Shown one piece after another: positions 46,985-56,441 of a stretch of 64,000 bases of DNA (positions are counted from its first letter, which is position 1; every line of letters begins with the position of its first letter). Under the pieces are notes generated by a model, which was given only the letters and a program-made list of their open reading frames with translations, ran no database searches and was not told where the DNA came from. The translations under genes and the position numbers were made by a program. Source of the stretch: Xanthomonas sp. DAR 80977 (GTDB lineage Bacteria; Pseudomonadota; Gammaproteobacteria; Xanthomonadales; Xanthomonadaceae); assembly GCF_041240605.1 (NCBI RefSeq), contig NZ_CP162487.1:875001-939000 (forward strand). Reading direction: 5' to 3'.

Positions 46985-48100
46985 ATGGACGCCAGCACGA
47001 GAGTCGCGCCGCCGCGCCCGCCGCTGAGCGGCGCTTCCCCGCTGTTCGCCGCATTGCGCGCCGGCATGCCGCACCTGGAATGGCGGGTGCCGGCCGCCGG
47101 CGACGCCGCGCGCTGGCGGGTGCAGCGCATCGGCGGGCGCGATTACCGCGTCGCGCAGCCGGTGACCTTCACCCCGTATGCGTCGGTGCGGCCGTGTTCG
47201 GCGCGCTGCCGCTTCTGTTCGGAGACGCTGCGCCCACACGCTGGCGGCACCGCCGCTGCCAGCCTGCGGCCGCCGCCGGACTATTTCGCGATGCTGCGCC
47301 AGGGCCTGGCGCAGCTGTCCGGGCTGCCGTTGTCGCAGTCGCTGTCGGGGCTGGAGATGACCGACGACGAAGCCTGGTTCCTGCAGTTGCTGGAGACCTT
47401 GGGCGAGGCCGAACGCAACGGCCTGCTGGTCGAGCAGCGCGTGCTGTACAGCAACGGCGCCGGCTTCGCCCGCGGCCGCGGCGACGCGCTGCTGGACGCC
47501 TTGCAGCGCTTCGGGCTGTCGTGGCTGGAACTGTCGCGGCACCACCCGCAGCAGGCCGGCAACGACGCGATCATGCGCTTCCGCGACGGCGAGGCGATCG
47601 CCGATGCGCAGGCGTTCGTCGCCACCGCGCGGCGCATCGCCGCGGCCTTGCCGCTGCGCCTGGTGTGCATCCTGCAGCATGGCGGCATCGCCGATGCCGA
47701 CGGTGTCGCCGGCTATCTGCGCTGGGCGCGCGAGTGCGGCGCGCGCACGGTGATCTTCCGCGAGTTCTCGCGGCTCGGCGACGGCTACCGCGCCGGCGGC
47801 ACCCAACGCTACCTGGCGCAGGCGCGGGTCGGCGTGGAGCAGGTGCTGGCCGCGTGCATGGCCACGCCGTGGTGGCGCAGCCTGCGGCCGCTGCAGATCA
47901 CCGAGGGCTATTACTTCTGGAACCTGCGCATGGCCACCGCCGACGGCCTGGAGGTGGTGTTCGAGACCTCCGACTATGCCGCGATGCAGGCGCGCCACGA
48001 CAGCGGCGACATCTACAAGCTGGTGTTCTTCGCCGACGGCCGCCTGTGCGCGGGCTGGCAGCCGGACCGCGACCTGCTGTGGCAGGCCCGGCATGGATAG
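46985..48100 (+). CDS. Radical SAM-type protein of unknown function
   Basis: A 371-residue protein with a CxxxCxxC cluster motif at Cys71, Cys75 and Cys78 (RPCSARCRFCSE) and a TIM-barrel-like order of helices and strands after it. No auxiliary cysteine cluster is obvious. It starts 8 bases after nadV and its end overlaps the next gene by 8 bases, so it belongs to the NAD-salvage operon. I cannot name its reaction; nothing matches a standard cofactor or tRNA-modifying enzyme. Confidence 0.75.
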   Translation: MDASTRVAPPRPPLSGASPLFAALRAGMPHLEWRVPAAGDAARWRVQRIGGRDYRVAQPVTFTPYASVRPCSARCRFCSETLRPHAGGTAAASLRPPPDYFAMLRQGLAQLSGLPLSQSLSGLEMTDDEAWFLQLLETLGEAERNGLLVEQRVLYSNGAGFARGRGDALLDALQRFGLSWLELSRHHPQQAGNDAIMRFRDGEAIADAQAFVATARRIAAALPLRLVCILQHGGIADADGVAGYLRWARECGARTVIFREFSRLGDGYRAGGTQRYLAQARVGVEQVLAACMATPWWRSLRPLQITEGYYFWNLRMATADGLEVVFETSDYAAMQARHDSGDIYKLVFFADGRLCAGWQPDRDLLWQARHG

Positions 48101-49157
48101 CCGCAGCTGGTGGACGCCGCCGCCGGATCCGCCCGAACACCGGCTGCCCGAGGACCTGCGCCAGCGCGATCCGCTGCAGGCGCGCGACTGCGGCTGGGTC
48201 AGCCAGATGCGCCCGTTCGTGCGCCAGTTCAGCGCGGTGGACGCCTGCGTGCTGGATCCGTTCTGCGGCTTCGGCAGCACCCTGCTTGCCGCCGCGCTGG
48301 AAGGCCGGCGCGGGCTGGGGCTGGAGATCGACGCGGCGCGCGCGGCGCTGGCACGCGAGCGGCTGCAGCGGCTCGGGCTGAACGCCGAGGTGCGGGTCGG
48401 CGCGCTGCCGCAGCTCGCGCTGGATGCGCCGGTGGACCTGTGCCTGACCAACGTGCCGTATTTCGGTTGCGACTGGGCGGGCGCAACGCCGCCGGGCCAG
48501 CTCTATGCCAGCGCCGATTACGCGGCCTATCTGGGCGGCCTGCGCGCGGTGTTCCACGCGGTGCGCCGCGTGCTGCGCGACGACGGCTTCTGCATCGCGA
48601 TGGTGGAGAACGTGGAGATCGACGGCGTGTACGTGCCGCAGGCCTGGGATCTGGCGCGCGTGCTCGGCAGCCTGTTCGTGCCCTGCACCGAGCGCGTGCT
48701 GTGCTATCCGCGCGACAGCGCGCAGGCATTGGCGCCCGGCGACACGCACAGCGACCGCAGCCACGAATACGCACTGGTCTTCCAGAAGCGGCGCGAGCCG
48801 ATCGACCTGTCCGGCAGTGCGCAGCTGCTCGCCGCGTTGCGTGCGGACGGGTTCGATCATGCCGTGTACGGCAGCTATGCGGCCTGGCTCGCCGATCCGA
48901 ACGCCGCCACGCGCGCGCCCGGCGACGTGGATCTGCTGCTGCCGCGCGATCCGGGCCAGCTGCAGCGGCTGGCGGACTGGCTGCGCACGCGCGGCTTCGT
49001 GCTGAGCCTGTGGGGCGAGCCGCTGGCCGCGCCGCCGACGCTGGCCCTGCTCGACGCCCATCACTACCTGCGCGCCGAACGCCGCGACCGCGGCGGCGGG
49101 CTACTGCGGGTGGACCTGTCGCTGCAGCCGGCAGCGGGCTCGCTAACCGCGGGATGA
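48093..49157 (+). CDS. SAM-methyltransferase / nucleotidyltransferase-like fusion
   Basis: A 354-residue protein. Residues about 35-240 look like a class I methyltransferase of the N4/N6 DNA-methylase type: LDPFCGFGSTLLAAALEG resembles the DPFxGxGT motif, GLEID follows, and LTNVPYFG stands where DPPY is expected. Residues about 270-350 resemble a minimal nucleotidyltransferase core (PGDVDLLL, then LADWLRTRGF). No restriction partner is near. Coupled to the radical SAM gene. Either a nucleic-acid or small-molecule methylase is possible; function not known. Confidence 0.65.
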   Translation: MDSRSWWTPPPDPPEHRLPEDLRQRDPLQARDCGWVSQMRPFVRQFSAVDACVLDPFCGFGSTLLAAALEGRRGLGLEIDAARAALARERLQRLGLNAEVRVGALPQLALDAPVDLCLTNVPYFGCDWAGATPPGQLYASADYAAYLGGLRAVFHAVRRVLRDDGFCIAMVENVEIDGVYVPQAWDLARVLGSLFVPCTERVLCYPRDSAQALAPGDTHSDRSHEYALVFQKRREPIDLSGSAQLLAALRADGFDHAVYGSYAAWLADPNAATRAPGDVDLLLPRDPGQLQRLADWLRTRGFVLSLWGEPLAAPPTLALLDAHHYLRAERRDRGGGLLRVDLSLQPAAGSLTAG

Positions 49158-49228
49158 GCGCCGGCGGCGGCATCAGGCCGTCTCGACACGCTTGCGGCTA
49201 TCCTTGGCCGGTTCCTTCCTTCCGGTCC

Positions 49229-49918
49229 ATGGCCATGTCCGCTTCCTCCAACGTCCTCGCCTTTCCTGCGCTCGTGCTGGTCGCGATCGGCCTGAGCGGC
49301 TGCTTCAACCGCAAGCAGGACAACCTGGTGAAGGAAACCTTCAACTCCGACAACACCTATTCGCGCAGCTATCCGGTGCAACCGGGCCAGGCCTGCGAAT
49401 CGGCGCGGCGCGCACTGCTGAGCCAGGGCTACGTGGTCTCCAAGGCCACCGCCGACGCGGTCGAGGGCACCAAGAACTTCCAGCCCAACCAGGAATCGCA
49501 CGAGCAGTTGGAACTGCGGGTGTCGTGCGTGGCGCACGGCCAGGACGAGTCCTGGGTGTTCGTCAGCGCGCTGCAGGACCGCTATGCGCTGAAGAAGAAC
49601 GCGACCTCGGCCAGCGTCGGCGTCGGCGTGCTCGGCTCGGTGTCGCTGCCGGTCGGCAGCAGCGACGACTCGCTGGTGCGCGTGGCCAGCAGCACGGTGC
49701 AGGACGGCGATTTCTACAAGCGCTTCTTCGAGCGCATGGCGCAGTACCTGCCGAAGTCCAAGCCGGCCGCGGCCGAGCCGCCGCCGCCGGCCGCGAAGCC
49801 CGAGCCTGCCGCCGCTCCGGCAGCGGCACCTGCACCGCCGCAGACGCCGGCATCCGCGGCGGAGCCCGCCCCGGTGCCTGCCGTGCCTGCTGCCAGCGAT
49901 GGCACCACCCCGGATTGA
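49229..49918 (+). CDS. Lipoprotein resembling the DUF2242 family
   Basis: A 229-residue lipoprotein (GLSGC) with a compact domain (about residues 25-160: CESARRALLSQGYVV, ESWVFVSALQDRYALKK) and a Pro/Ala-rich C-terminal tail. It looks like DUF2242 proteins, whose function is unknown. ATG 49229 gives a complete signal; ATG 49235 would also work. Confidence 0.7.
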   Translation: MAMSASSNVLAFPALVLVAIGLSGCFNRKQDNLVKETFNSDNTYSRSYPVQPGQACESARRALLSQGYVVSKATADAVEGTKNFQPNQESHEQLELRVSCVAHGQDESWVFVSALQDRYALKKNATSASVGVGVLGSVSLPVGSSDDSLVRVASSTVQDGDFYKRFFERMAQYLPKSKPAAAEPPPPAAKPEPAAAPAAAPAPPQTPASAAEPAPVPAVPAASDGTTPD

Positions 49919-50063
49919 ACTTCGTGTTCAGGCGCGGCTTCGGAAGCTGAATAGAGGGCGTTTCGCTTCACGATTCGTTCGCAATCGCGGTGCAAAGGTG
50001 GCACCCGTCGAGAGCGCGATGCCCGTCCGCACGCATCGGCTCCGCCACCCAGGAGCTATCAGC

Positions 50064-50432
50064 ATGAACAATCTCAAATCCGCGTTGTGTCTCACCGTGC
50101 TCGCCGTCGCCACTGCTGCCGCGCCGCTGGCGCAGGCGCAGCGCCACTACGGGCCGGAGGATGCGGGGCGCCGCTTCAGCGACGGCACCCGCGTGCACTG
50201 CAAGAAGGTCGCGGTGCAGAAGAACAATACCGACCCGGACCGCATCGGCGGCACCGTGGCCGGCGCCGCGATCGGCGGCCTGCTCGGCAACCAGATCGGC
50301 AAGGGCGACGGCAAGAAGCTGGCCACGGTCGGCGGCGCGGTCGCCGGCGGCGCCACCGGTCGCTACATCCAGGGCCAGCGCCAGCAGGCCAACGGCAACC
50401 GCGTGGTCGAGACCGTCTGCAAGCGCTACTGA
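50064..50432 (+). CDS. Glycine-zipper 2TM envelope protein
   Basis: A 122-residue secreted protein (signal cut near AQAQ) with the glycine-zipper segment GGTVAGAAIGGLLGNQIG and GGAVAGGATG, as in 17-kDa surface antigen-like proteins. Two cysteines (VHCKK, TVCKRY) may form a disulfide. GGAG 9 bases before the ATG supports the start. Role in the envelope is not defined. Confidence 0.85.
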   Translation: MNNLKSALCLTVLAVATAAAPLAQAQRHYGPEDAGRRFSDGTRVHCKKVAVQKNNTDPDRIGGTVAGAAIGGLLGNQIGKGDGKKLATVGGAVAGGATGRYIQGQRQQANGNRVVETVCKRY

Positions 50433-50475
50433 GTCGCCGCCGCGACAGGCCATCGCGGCGCAGTGGTCGCACAAC

Positions 50476-50513
50476 AAACGCCCCGGCGGACAGCATCCGC
50501 CGGGGCGTTTTGC
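50476..50513 (+). terminator. Strong terminator after the glycine-zipper gene
   Basis: A perfect 15-bp stem AAACGCCCCGGCGGA / TCCGCCGGGGCGTTT with loop CAGCA, followed by TGCGTTG. Confidence 0.85.
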
Positions 50514-50592
50514 GTTGTGGTCGCGTATGCAGGTCGCTGGGATGATGCCGCGCCGCGCGCAGGCGCGCGCCAGGCCGCGGCACGCGCTTTCC

Positions 50593-50662
50593 TGTAGGAG
50601 CGGCTTCAGCCGCGACCGGGCATCACCGGTAATGCCCGGTCGCGGCTGAAGCCGCTCCTACA
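50593..50662. repeat. REP pair, perfect 31-bp inverted repeat
   Basis: Arms 50593-50623 and 50632-50662 are perfect inverted copies starting TGTAGGAGCGGCTTCAGCC around the 8-base loop CACCGGTA. Nearly identical to the copy at 40293. It lies just after the 3' end of the minus-strand epimerase gene. Confidence 0.92.
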
Positions 50663-50678
50663 TTCGCATCCGTCGCGC

Positions 50679-51566
50679 CTAGTTGATCACCGCACCCAGC
50701 GCAGCGCCCAGCTCCGGATAGCGGAACACGTAACCCTCCTGCTGCGCACGCGTCGGCAGCACGCGCTGGCTGCCCAGCAGCAGATCGGCCATCTCGCCGA
50801 AGGCCAGGCGCAGCGCCGCCGCCGGCGCGGGCAGCAGCGCCGGCCGGTGCAGCGCCTGGCCCAGTTGCCGGGCGAAATCGGCATTGGTCACCGGCGTCGG
50901 CGCGGTGGCGTTGTAGGCGCCGTCGCCGCCATGCTGCAGCAGCCACAGCAGCAGGCCGACATGATCGTCGCGATGGATCCAGCTCATCCATTGCCGGCCG
51001 CCGCCCATGCGCCCGCCCAGGCCGAGCCGGAACGGCGGCAGCATCCGCGCCAGCGCGCCGCCATCGCGGCCCAGCACCACTCCGGTGCGCACCAGGCTGG
51101 TCCGCACGCCCAGCGCCTGCGCGCGCAGCGCTTCGGCTTCCCAGTCGCGGCACAGCTGCGCGGCAAAATCGCTGCCGGCCGCGCTGCGTTCGTCGAGCAG
51201 GTCGTTGCCGCGATCGCCGTAGTAACCGATCGCCGAGCCGGAGAGCAGGCAGGCGGGACGCTGCGCCGCGTCCAGTTGCGCGATCCAGTCGAGCAGCGCG
51301 CGGGTGGTGCCGATGCGCGAGGTGCGGAAGCGGCGCTTGCGGGTCTCGTTCCAGCGGCCCTCGCTCAGCGGTTCTCCGGCGAGATTGATCACCGCGTCCG
51401 CCGGCGCCGCGCCCTGCAGGTCTTGCAGCGCTTCCACGCCGGGCAGCGCACGCGTCGCGCGCGCCGCGTCGCGGGTCAGCACGCTGACCCGGTGCCCGGC
51501 CTGGAGCAGGGCGGGGCAAAGGGCGCGGCCGATGAATCCGGTGCCGCCGGTGACGAGCACATGCAT
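50679..51566 (-). CDS. TIGR01777-type NAD-dependent epimerase/dehydratase-fold protein
   Basis: A 295-residue extended SDR-like protein: Rossmann VTGGTGFIGRAL at the N-terminus, INLAGEPL, SGSAIGYYGDRG (Tyr of the YxxxK-like site) and a C-terminal DUF1731-like segment (LPAPAAALRLAFGEMADLLL, LPTRAQQEGYVFRYPEL). This is the E. coli YfcH family, of unknown substrate. ATG 51566 is the Rossmann start. Confidence 0.9.
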   Translation of the reverse strand: MHVLVTGGTGFIGRALCPALLQAGHRVSVLTRDAARATRALPGVEALQDLQGAAPADAVINLAGEPLSEGRWNETRKRRFRTSRIGTTRALLDWIAQLDAAQRPACLLSGSAIGYYGDRGNDLLDERSAAGSDFAAQLCRDWEAEALRAQALGVRTSLVRTGVVLGRDGGALARMLPPFRLGLGGRMGGGRQWMSWIHRDDHVGLLLWLLQHGGDGAYNATAPTPVTNADFARQLGQALHRPALLPAPAAALRLAFGEMADLLLGSQRVLPTRAQQEGYVFRYPELGAALGAVIN

Positions 51567-51763
51567 GGCGAAAGTTCCGCAAGCGGGAGCGGCAGTGTGG
51601 GTTGGCCTGCATTGCAGCCGGGTGAATGCGCCGGTCGTGATCGCCACGCGCGCGCGGCCGGCGGCTTCGCGGCCCGTGCACGATGCGCGCGGCATGCTCT
51701 GCGTCCCGCCGCGCCGCCCTTATCCTTGCGTCTCCGCTCTTGCGCATCCGCCATGCTCGCGCC

Positions 51764-53062
51764 ATGACCGACCCGACCGGGTTCCAGCGACCGCCGCGCC
51801 ACCGTCGCGTCGCCCGCTGGCTGCTGGCGTTGGCGCTGGCCACGGGCGGCGCGCTCGCGGCGCCGCCGCAAGCGGCCGACCAGGCCAGCGCCGAGTGCCT
51901 TGCCGCGTTGCTGCGCCAGCTCGGCTGGCGCATCGACAGCACGCCCGCCGCGCAGCCGCGGCTGCTGCCGGGCACGCCGTGCGAACGCGCCTCGCTGACC
52001 GATGCACAGGCGCATGGCGACCTGCAGGCGGCGTTGCCGGCGCAGTGGAACGATGCGCAACGGCGCGACGCACTGCGCGCGTTGCTGGAAGCACCGGCCA
52101 CGCAGTGCGGCTATTTCCTGCTGCTCGGCGCGGCCACCCAGCGCGCGGTGACGCAGTTGCAGGGCAACCCCGGCTACCGCTTCAGCGCGCTGCAACTGGG
52201 CTGGATCGGATTCGGCCCGGGCGGCGCGCGCCAGCAGGGCTGGCAGCGCTTCCGCAGCTTCGGCCGCGGCTATCGTCCGGTGCAGGGCAATGCGCGCGCG
52301 ATCGAGGCCTTCTACAGCGGCCGCGTGCGCTCCGAATGCGGCGTCGGCCGGCAGATCGCGCAGCTCGCCACGCAGCGCGAGCTGTACGGCGATGCCGGCT
52401 TCGATCGCGAGTTCAGCGCCGCGGAACTGTCGATCGGCACCTTCCTCACCCTGCACGATACCGACAGCATCCTGCTCGGCGCGCATGCCGGCGAGTTCTT
52501 CGCCGACGGCAAGGCGGCCAAGACCTCTCAACTGGGCGGCGCCGCCTTCCTCGGCGCGCCCGGCTTCATCGCCCACGTGTTCGAACGCCGCTACCTGGAC
52601 GACATCAACAACCAGGCGGAGAACTTCGTGGTGGTCGCGGTCAGCGCCGAGGCGGCGGCGGCGCTGCGCCGGCATGGCGGCTTCGCCTACTACGACGCCA
52701 GCAACCGGCGCATCTGGGAACTGGCGCAGGCCTTGCGCGGGCGCGGGCGCGAGCGCTTCGAGAAGCTGCTGTTCGAGCGCGATCCCACCCTGCGCGCGAC
52801 GTTGTCGCCGGCGCAACGCAGTGTCCTGGCGCAGATCGATGCGCTGCTCGACGACCCCTTCTACCGCGGCTTCGAGGTGTACGTGCACCCCAAGGGCAGC
52901 AAGCCGATCGGCTACCACGTGGCGCGCCTGCTGGACCGCAATCCGCGCACGCCGTTCGCGATCGACCTGACCCTGCACAACCTGCACACCACCCTGTACC
53001 GGCGCTGGCGCGACCACCAGTTGCAGGCCTGCGCGCAAGCCGCGCAGGCGCGATCGCCTTAG
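51764..53062 (+). CDS. Secreted protein of unknown function
   Basis: A 432-residue protein with a cleavable signal (residues about 18-37, ALAA). I do not recognise the family. Seen: a Cys in SECGVGRQIAQL (about residue 198), a His-Asp pair in TFLTLHDTDS, a DINNQAENFVVV segment and a C-terminal YVHPKGSKPIGYHVARLLDR. The spread of Cys, His and Asp within one conserved-looking domain would suit a cysteine hydrolase or transglutaminase-like fold, but this is only a guess. Upstream in-frame starts add non-signal sequence. Confidence 0.7.
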   Translation: MTDPTGFQRPPRHRRVARWLLALALATGGALAAPPQAADQASAECLAALLRQLGWRIDSTPAAQPRLLPGTPCERASLTDAQAHGDLQAALPAQWNDAQRRDALRALLEAPATQCGYFLLLGAATQRAVTQLQGNPGYRFSALQLGWIGFGPGGARQQGWQRFRSFGRGYRPVQGNARAIEAFYSGRVRSECGVGRQIAQLATQRELYGDAGFDREFSAAELSIGTFLTLHDTDSILLGAHAGEFFADGKAAKTSQLGGAAFLGAPGFIAHVFERRYLDDINNQAENFVVVAVSAEAAAALRRHGGFAYYDASNRRIWELAQALRGRGRERFEKLLFERDPTLRATLSPAQRSVLAQIDALLDDPFYRGFEVYVHPKGSKPIGYHVARLLDRNPRTPFAIDLTLHNLHTTLYRRWRDHQLQACAQAAQARSP

Positions 53063-53131
53063 CTGCGCGTCAGCCGCGGCGCGGCGCTTCGTGCGACCCT
53101 AGCGTCCCTCACTTCGAGCTAGGACAGACGC

Positions 53132-54073
<942 letters not shown>

Positions 54074-54085
54074 GCCCTCAGGGTC

Positions 54086-55129
54086 TCAGTCCAGCGCCAG
54101 CGTGCGGCCTTCGGCGGCGCTGCGCTGGCCGAGTTCGAGCAGCCGCATCACCGCCAGCGCTTGCGCCGCGTCCACCGGCGCCGGCGCGCGCGCGGCCATG
54201 GCCTCGCGAAAGCCGGCATAGCAGTGGCGGTAGTCGCCGCGCTGCGTCGGCAGCGCGTGCGTGGCGGCGCTGCCCTCGGCGCCGAGCAGGGTCAGCTCGC
54301 CGGCGACCGGGTCCTCGCCCCACTGCGGCGCGGCCGGGGTGAGCCCGGCGCGCAACTGCGCCTCCTGCGTGTCCAGGCCATGCTTGACGTAGCTGCCGCG
54401 TTCGCCATGCACGGCGAAGCGCAGCCCGTTCGCCGCGACCAGCGAACCGGCATGCAGCACCGCGCGCAATCGCGGGTAGCGCAACACCGCATGGAAGTAG
54501 TCGGTCGCCTGCGCGCCGGCACGCTGCAGCGCCAGGTCGACCTGGATCGCCTCGGGCGCGCCGAACAGTTGCAGGGCCTGGTCGAGCAGGTGCGGGCCCA
54601 GGTCGAACCACAATCCGGAGCCGGGCAGCGCGTGCTCGCGCCAGCGGTCGCCGACCTGCGGGCGGTGGCGGTCGAAATGCGAATGGAATTCGGCGATCGC
54701 GCCCAGCCTGTCCTCGTCGAGCAGCTGCCGCACGGTCAGGAAGTCGCCATCCCAACGCCGGTTCTGGAACACGCTGACGATGCGCCCGCTGCGTTGCGCC
54801 TGCGCGAGCACCTGCTGCGCCTCGTCCACGTCGAGGGTGAACGGCTTGTCCACCAGCACGTGCTTGCCCTGCGCCAGCGCCGCCAGCGCCAGCAGCGCAT
54901 GGGTCTGGTTCGGCGTGGCCACCACCACCGCATCGATCTGCGGGTCGGCGAAGGCCTGCTGCGCGTCGGCGACGATGCGCGCCTGCGGATAGGCCGCGGC
55001 GGCTTCGTCGTGGCGGCTGGACACGATGGTGTGCAGGCGCAGGCCCGGGGTGTGCGCGATCAGCGGCGCATGGAACACGCGGCCGACGAAGCCGTAGCCG
55101 AGCAGGGCGAGGTTGAAGGGCTGGTCCAT
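54086..55129 (-). CDS. Gfo/Idh/MocA-family oxidoreductase
   Basis: A 347-residue NAD(P)-dependent dehydrogenase: LLGYGFVGRVFHAP, ATPNQTHALLALAAL and VDKPFTLD (the EKP-type catalytic Lys), then a beta-sheet domain with SGLWFDLGPHLLDQAL. Substrate sugar or polyol unknown; E. coli YdgJ is a close type. Convergent with the 6-phosphogluconate dehydrogenase gene, 12 bases apart. Confidence 0.9.
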   Translation of the reverse strand: MDQPFNLALLGYGFVGRVFHAPLIAHTPGLRLHTIVSSRHDEAAAAYPQARIVADAQQAFADPQIDAVVVATPNQTHALLALAALAQGKHVLVDKPFTLDVDEAQQVLAQAQRSGRIVSVFQNRRWDGDFLTVRQLLDEDRLGAIAEFHSHFDRHRPQVGDRWREHALPGSGLWFDLGPHLLDQALQLFGAPEAIQVDLALQRAGAQATDYFHAVLRYPRLRAVLHAGSLVAANGLRFAVHGERGSYVKHGLDTQEAQLRAGLTPAAPQWGEDPVAGELTLLGAEGSAATHALPTQRGDYRHCYAGFREAMAARAPAPVDAAQALAVMRLLELGQRSAAEGRTLALD

Positions 55130-55282
55130 GGAATCGGTGGGGCGGGGAAGGGAGCGCCAGTATCCGCGCAGGCGCGCTCACGCGGCGTGCACGCATTTCA
55201 CGCTGCCGCGATTCGCCGGTCACGTCGCTTGTACGCCGCCGCGCAGAGACTGCGCCACACACCTTCAAGGGAGGAGGACATC

Positions 55283-55672
55283 ATGAAAAAGTTCACGTCA
55301 CGCACGCTGCTCGGTACCGCACTCGCCTTCGGTCTGACCCTGGCCGCCGGCCAGGCGCTGGCCGTCGATCCGCCGACCACCGCCGACAAGGACCATGCCG
55401 GCATGGCCCACAACGACGGCATGAAGCACGAGTCCAAGGAGCCGGTCACCGACACCTGGATCACCACCAAGGTGAAGGCCGACCTGCTCGCGACCAAGGA
55501 CGTCTCCGGTACCGACATCAAGGTCGAGACGCTCAACGGCACGGTCACGCTGTCCGGCGCGGTCGAGAGCAAGGCGCAGCACGACAAGGCCATCGCGGTC
55601 GCCAAGAAGATCGACGGGGTCAAGAAGGTCGACGCGTCCGGCCTGAAAGTGGCCGGCGCCGCCAAGCACTGA
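55283..55672 (+). CDS. BON-domain periplasmic protein
   Basis: A 129-residue protein with a signal peptide (ALAV) and one BON domain (about residues 55-122: DTWITTKVKADLLATKDVSG, VETLNGTVTLSGAV) as in OsmY, thought to bind phospholipid or envelope proteins under stress. A His/Met-rich stretch (HAGMAHNDGMKH) precedes it. Strong ribosome site GGGAGGAGG. Confidence 0.9.
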   Translation: MKKFTSRTLLGTALAFGLTLAAGQALAVDPPTTADKDHAGMAHNDGMKHESKEPVTDTWITTKVKADLLATKDVSGTDIKVETLNGTVTLSGAVESKAQHDKAIAVAKKIDGVKKVDASGLKVAGAAKH

Positions 55673-55690
55673 GCCATCGCCATTGGCGGC

Positions 55691-55764
55691 GGAGGCGGGG
55701 CGCGAGACGAGGCGCGCCCCGCCTCCTGCACCAGCGAACGCACTCCCCGGAGTGCGTTTTTTTT
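55691..55764 (+). terminator. Tandem hairpins ending the BON gene transcript
   Basis: First a perfect 14-bp stem GGAGGCGGGGCGCG / CGCGCCCCGCCTCC (55691-55726), then AACGCACTCC / GGAGTGCGTT (55737-55758) followed by eight T. The second is a canonical intrinsic terminator. Confidence 0.92.
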
Positions 55765-55851
55765 GCGCCGTGCATCCGCTTGCGGGTGCGGGCCGGCATC
55801 GTCGGGCAGCGCTTCGCATTGCATTGACGCGCGTTCAGCGATCATCAAGCG

Positions 55852-56244
55852 ATGTTGGCTGCCAAGCGAATCGCCATGTTGGATGCTTACCCCAAGGCCG
55901 CGTCCAGCGACGCGTCCATGCACCCTGCGTCCGTCGGCGCCGGGGATGCGAAGTCCGCGGCGCAGGCGCCGCTGCAACCGTCCTCCCTGCCACTGGCGAT
56001 GCGCCGGCTCGAGTCGCAGCTGGGCATGCTGCTGGCGACCTTCCACGACGATGCCGGTTTCTGGCCGGCCTTCGCCAGGCTGATGCAGGACCTGGACGAC
56101 GGCCTGGCGGCTGCCGAGCGCGCGCGCCTGCGCAGCCATGCCGATTTCCTGCTGGTCCGGGCGGGGATGTCGTCGTGGACGCTGATCGCTGCGGCGCAGG
56201 GCGCAGCGACCCGCGCGGCTGCGGCGCCGGCACGCCGACCCTGA
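55852..56244 (+). CDS. Small hypothetical protein
   Basis: A 130-residue reading frame whose middle (residues about 45-105, PLAMRRLESQLGMLLATFHD...RARLRSHADFLLVRAG) has strong third-position GC bias and looks like an amphipathic helical bundle. The ends are low complexity. No clear ribosome site is visible; ATG 55876 is another start. It lies between the BON gene and the kinase. No family recognised. Confidence 0.5.
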   Translation: MLAAKRIAMLDAYPKAASSDASMHPASVGAGDAKSAAQAPLQPSSLPLAMRRLESQLGMLLATFHDDAGFWPAFARLMQDLDDGLAAAERARLRSHADFLLVRAGMSSWTLIAAAQGAATRAAAAPARRP

Positions 56245-56441
56245 TCGCGGTCGAATCGGTCAAGGCCACGGGCGGCATGCAGCCGCCCGTTTCTTTGTTC
56301 GCGATCATTAGGATAGAGTCGTATTCAGGTGGAGCGCTGGGGAGTTGCGCAAACCCTGAACAATTCATTGGCGATGGCGAGGGATCGGCGACAATGCCCG
56401 CCCCTCGGTCTCGCTGCCGTTTCCATCTTCCATGAACAGGT

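Noticed and set aside
48093..49157. Possible restriction-modification system
   Set aside because: No endonuclease, specificity subunit or phage-defence gene is adjacent, and the catalytic motif is not standard.
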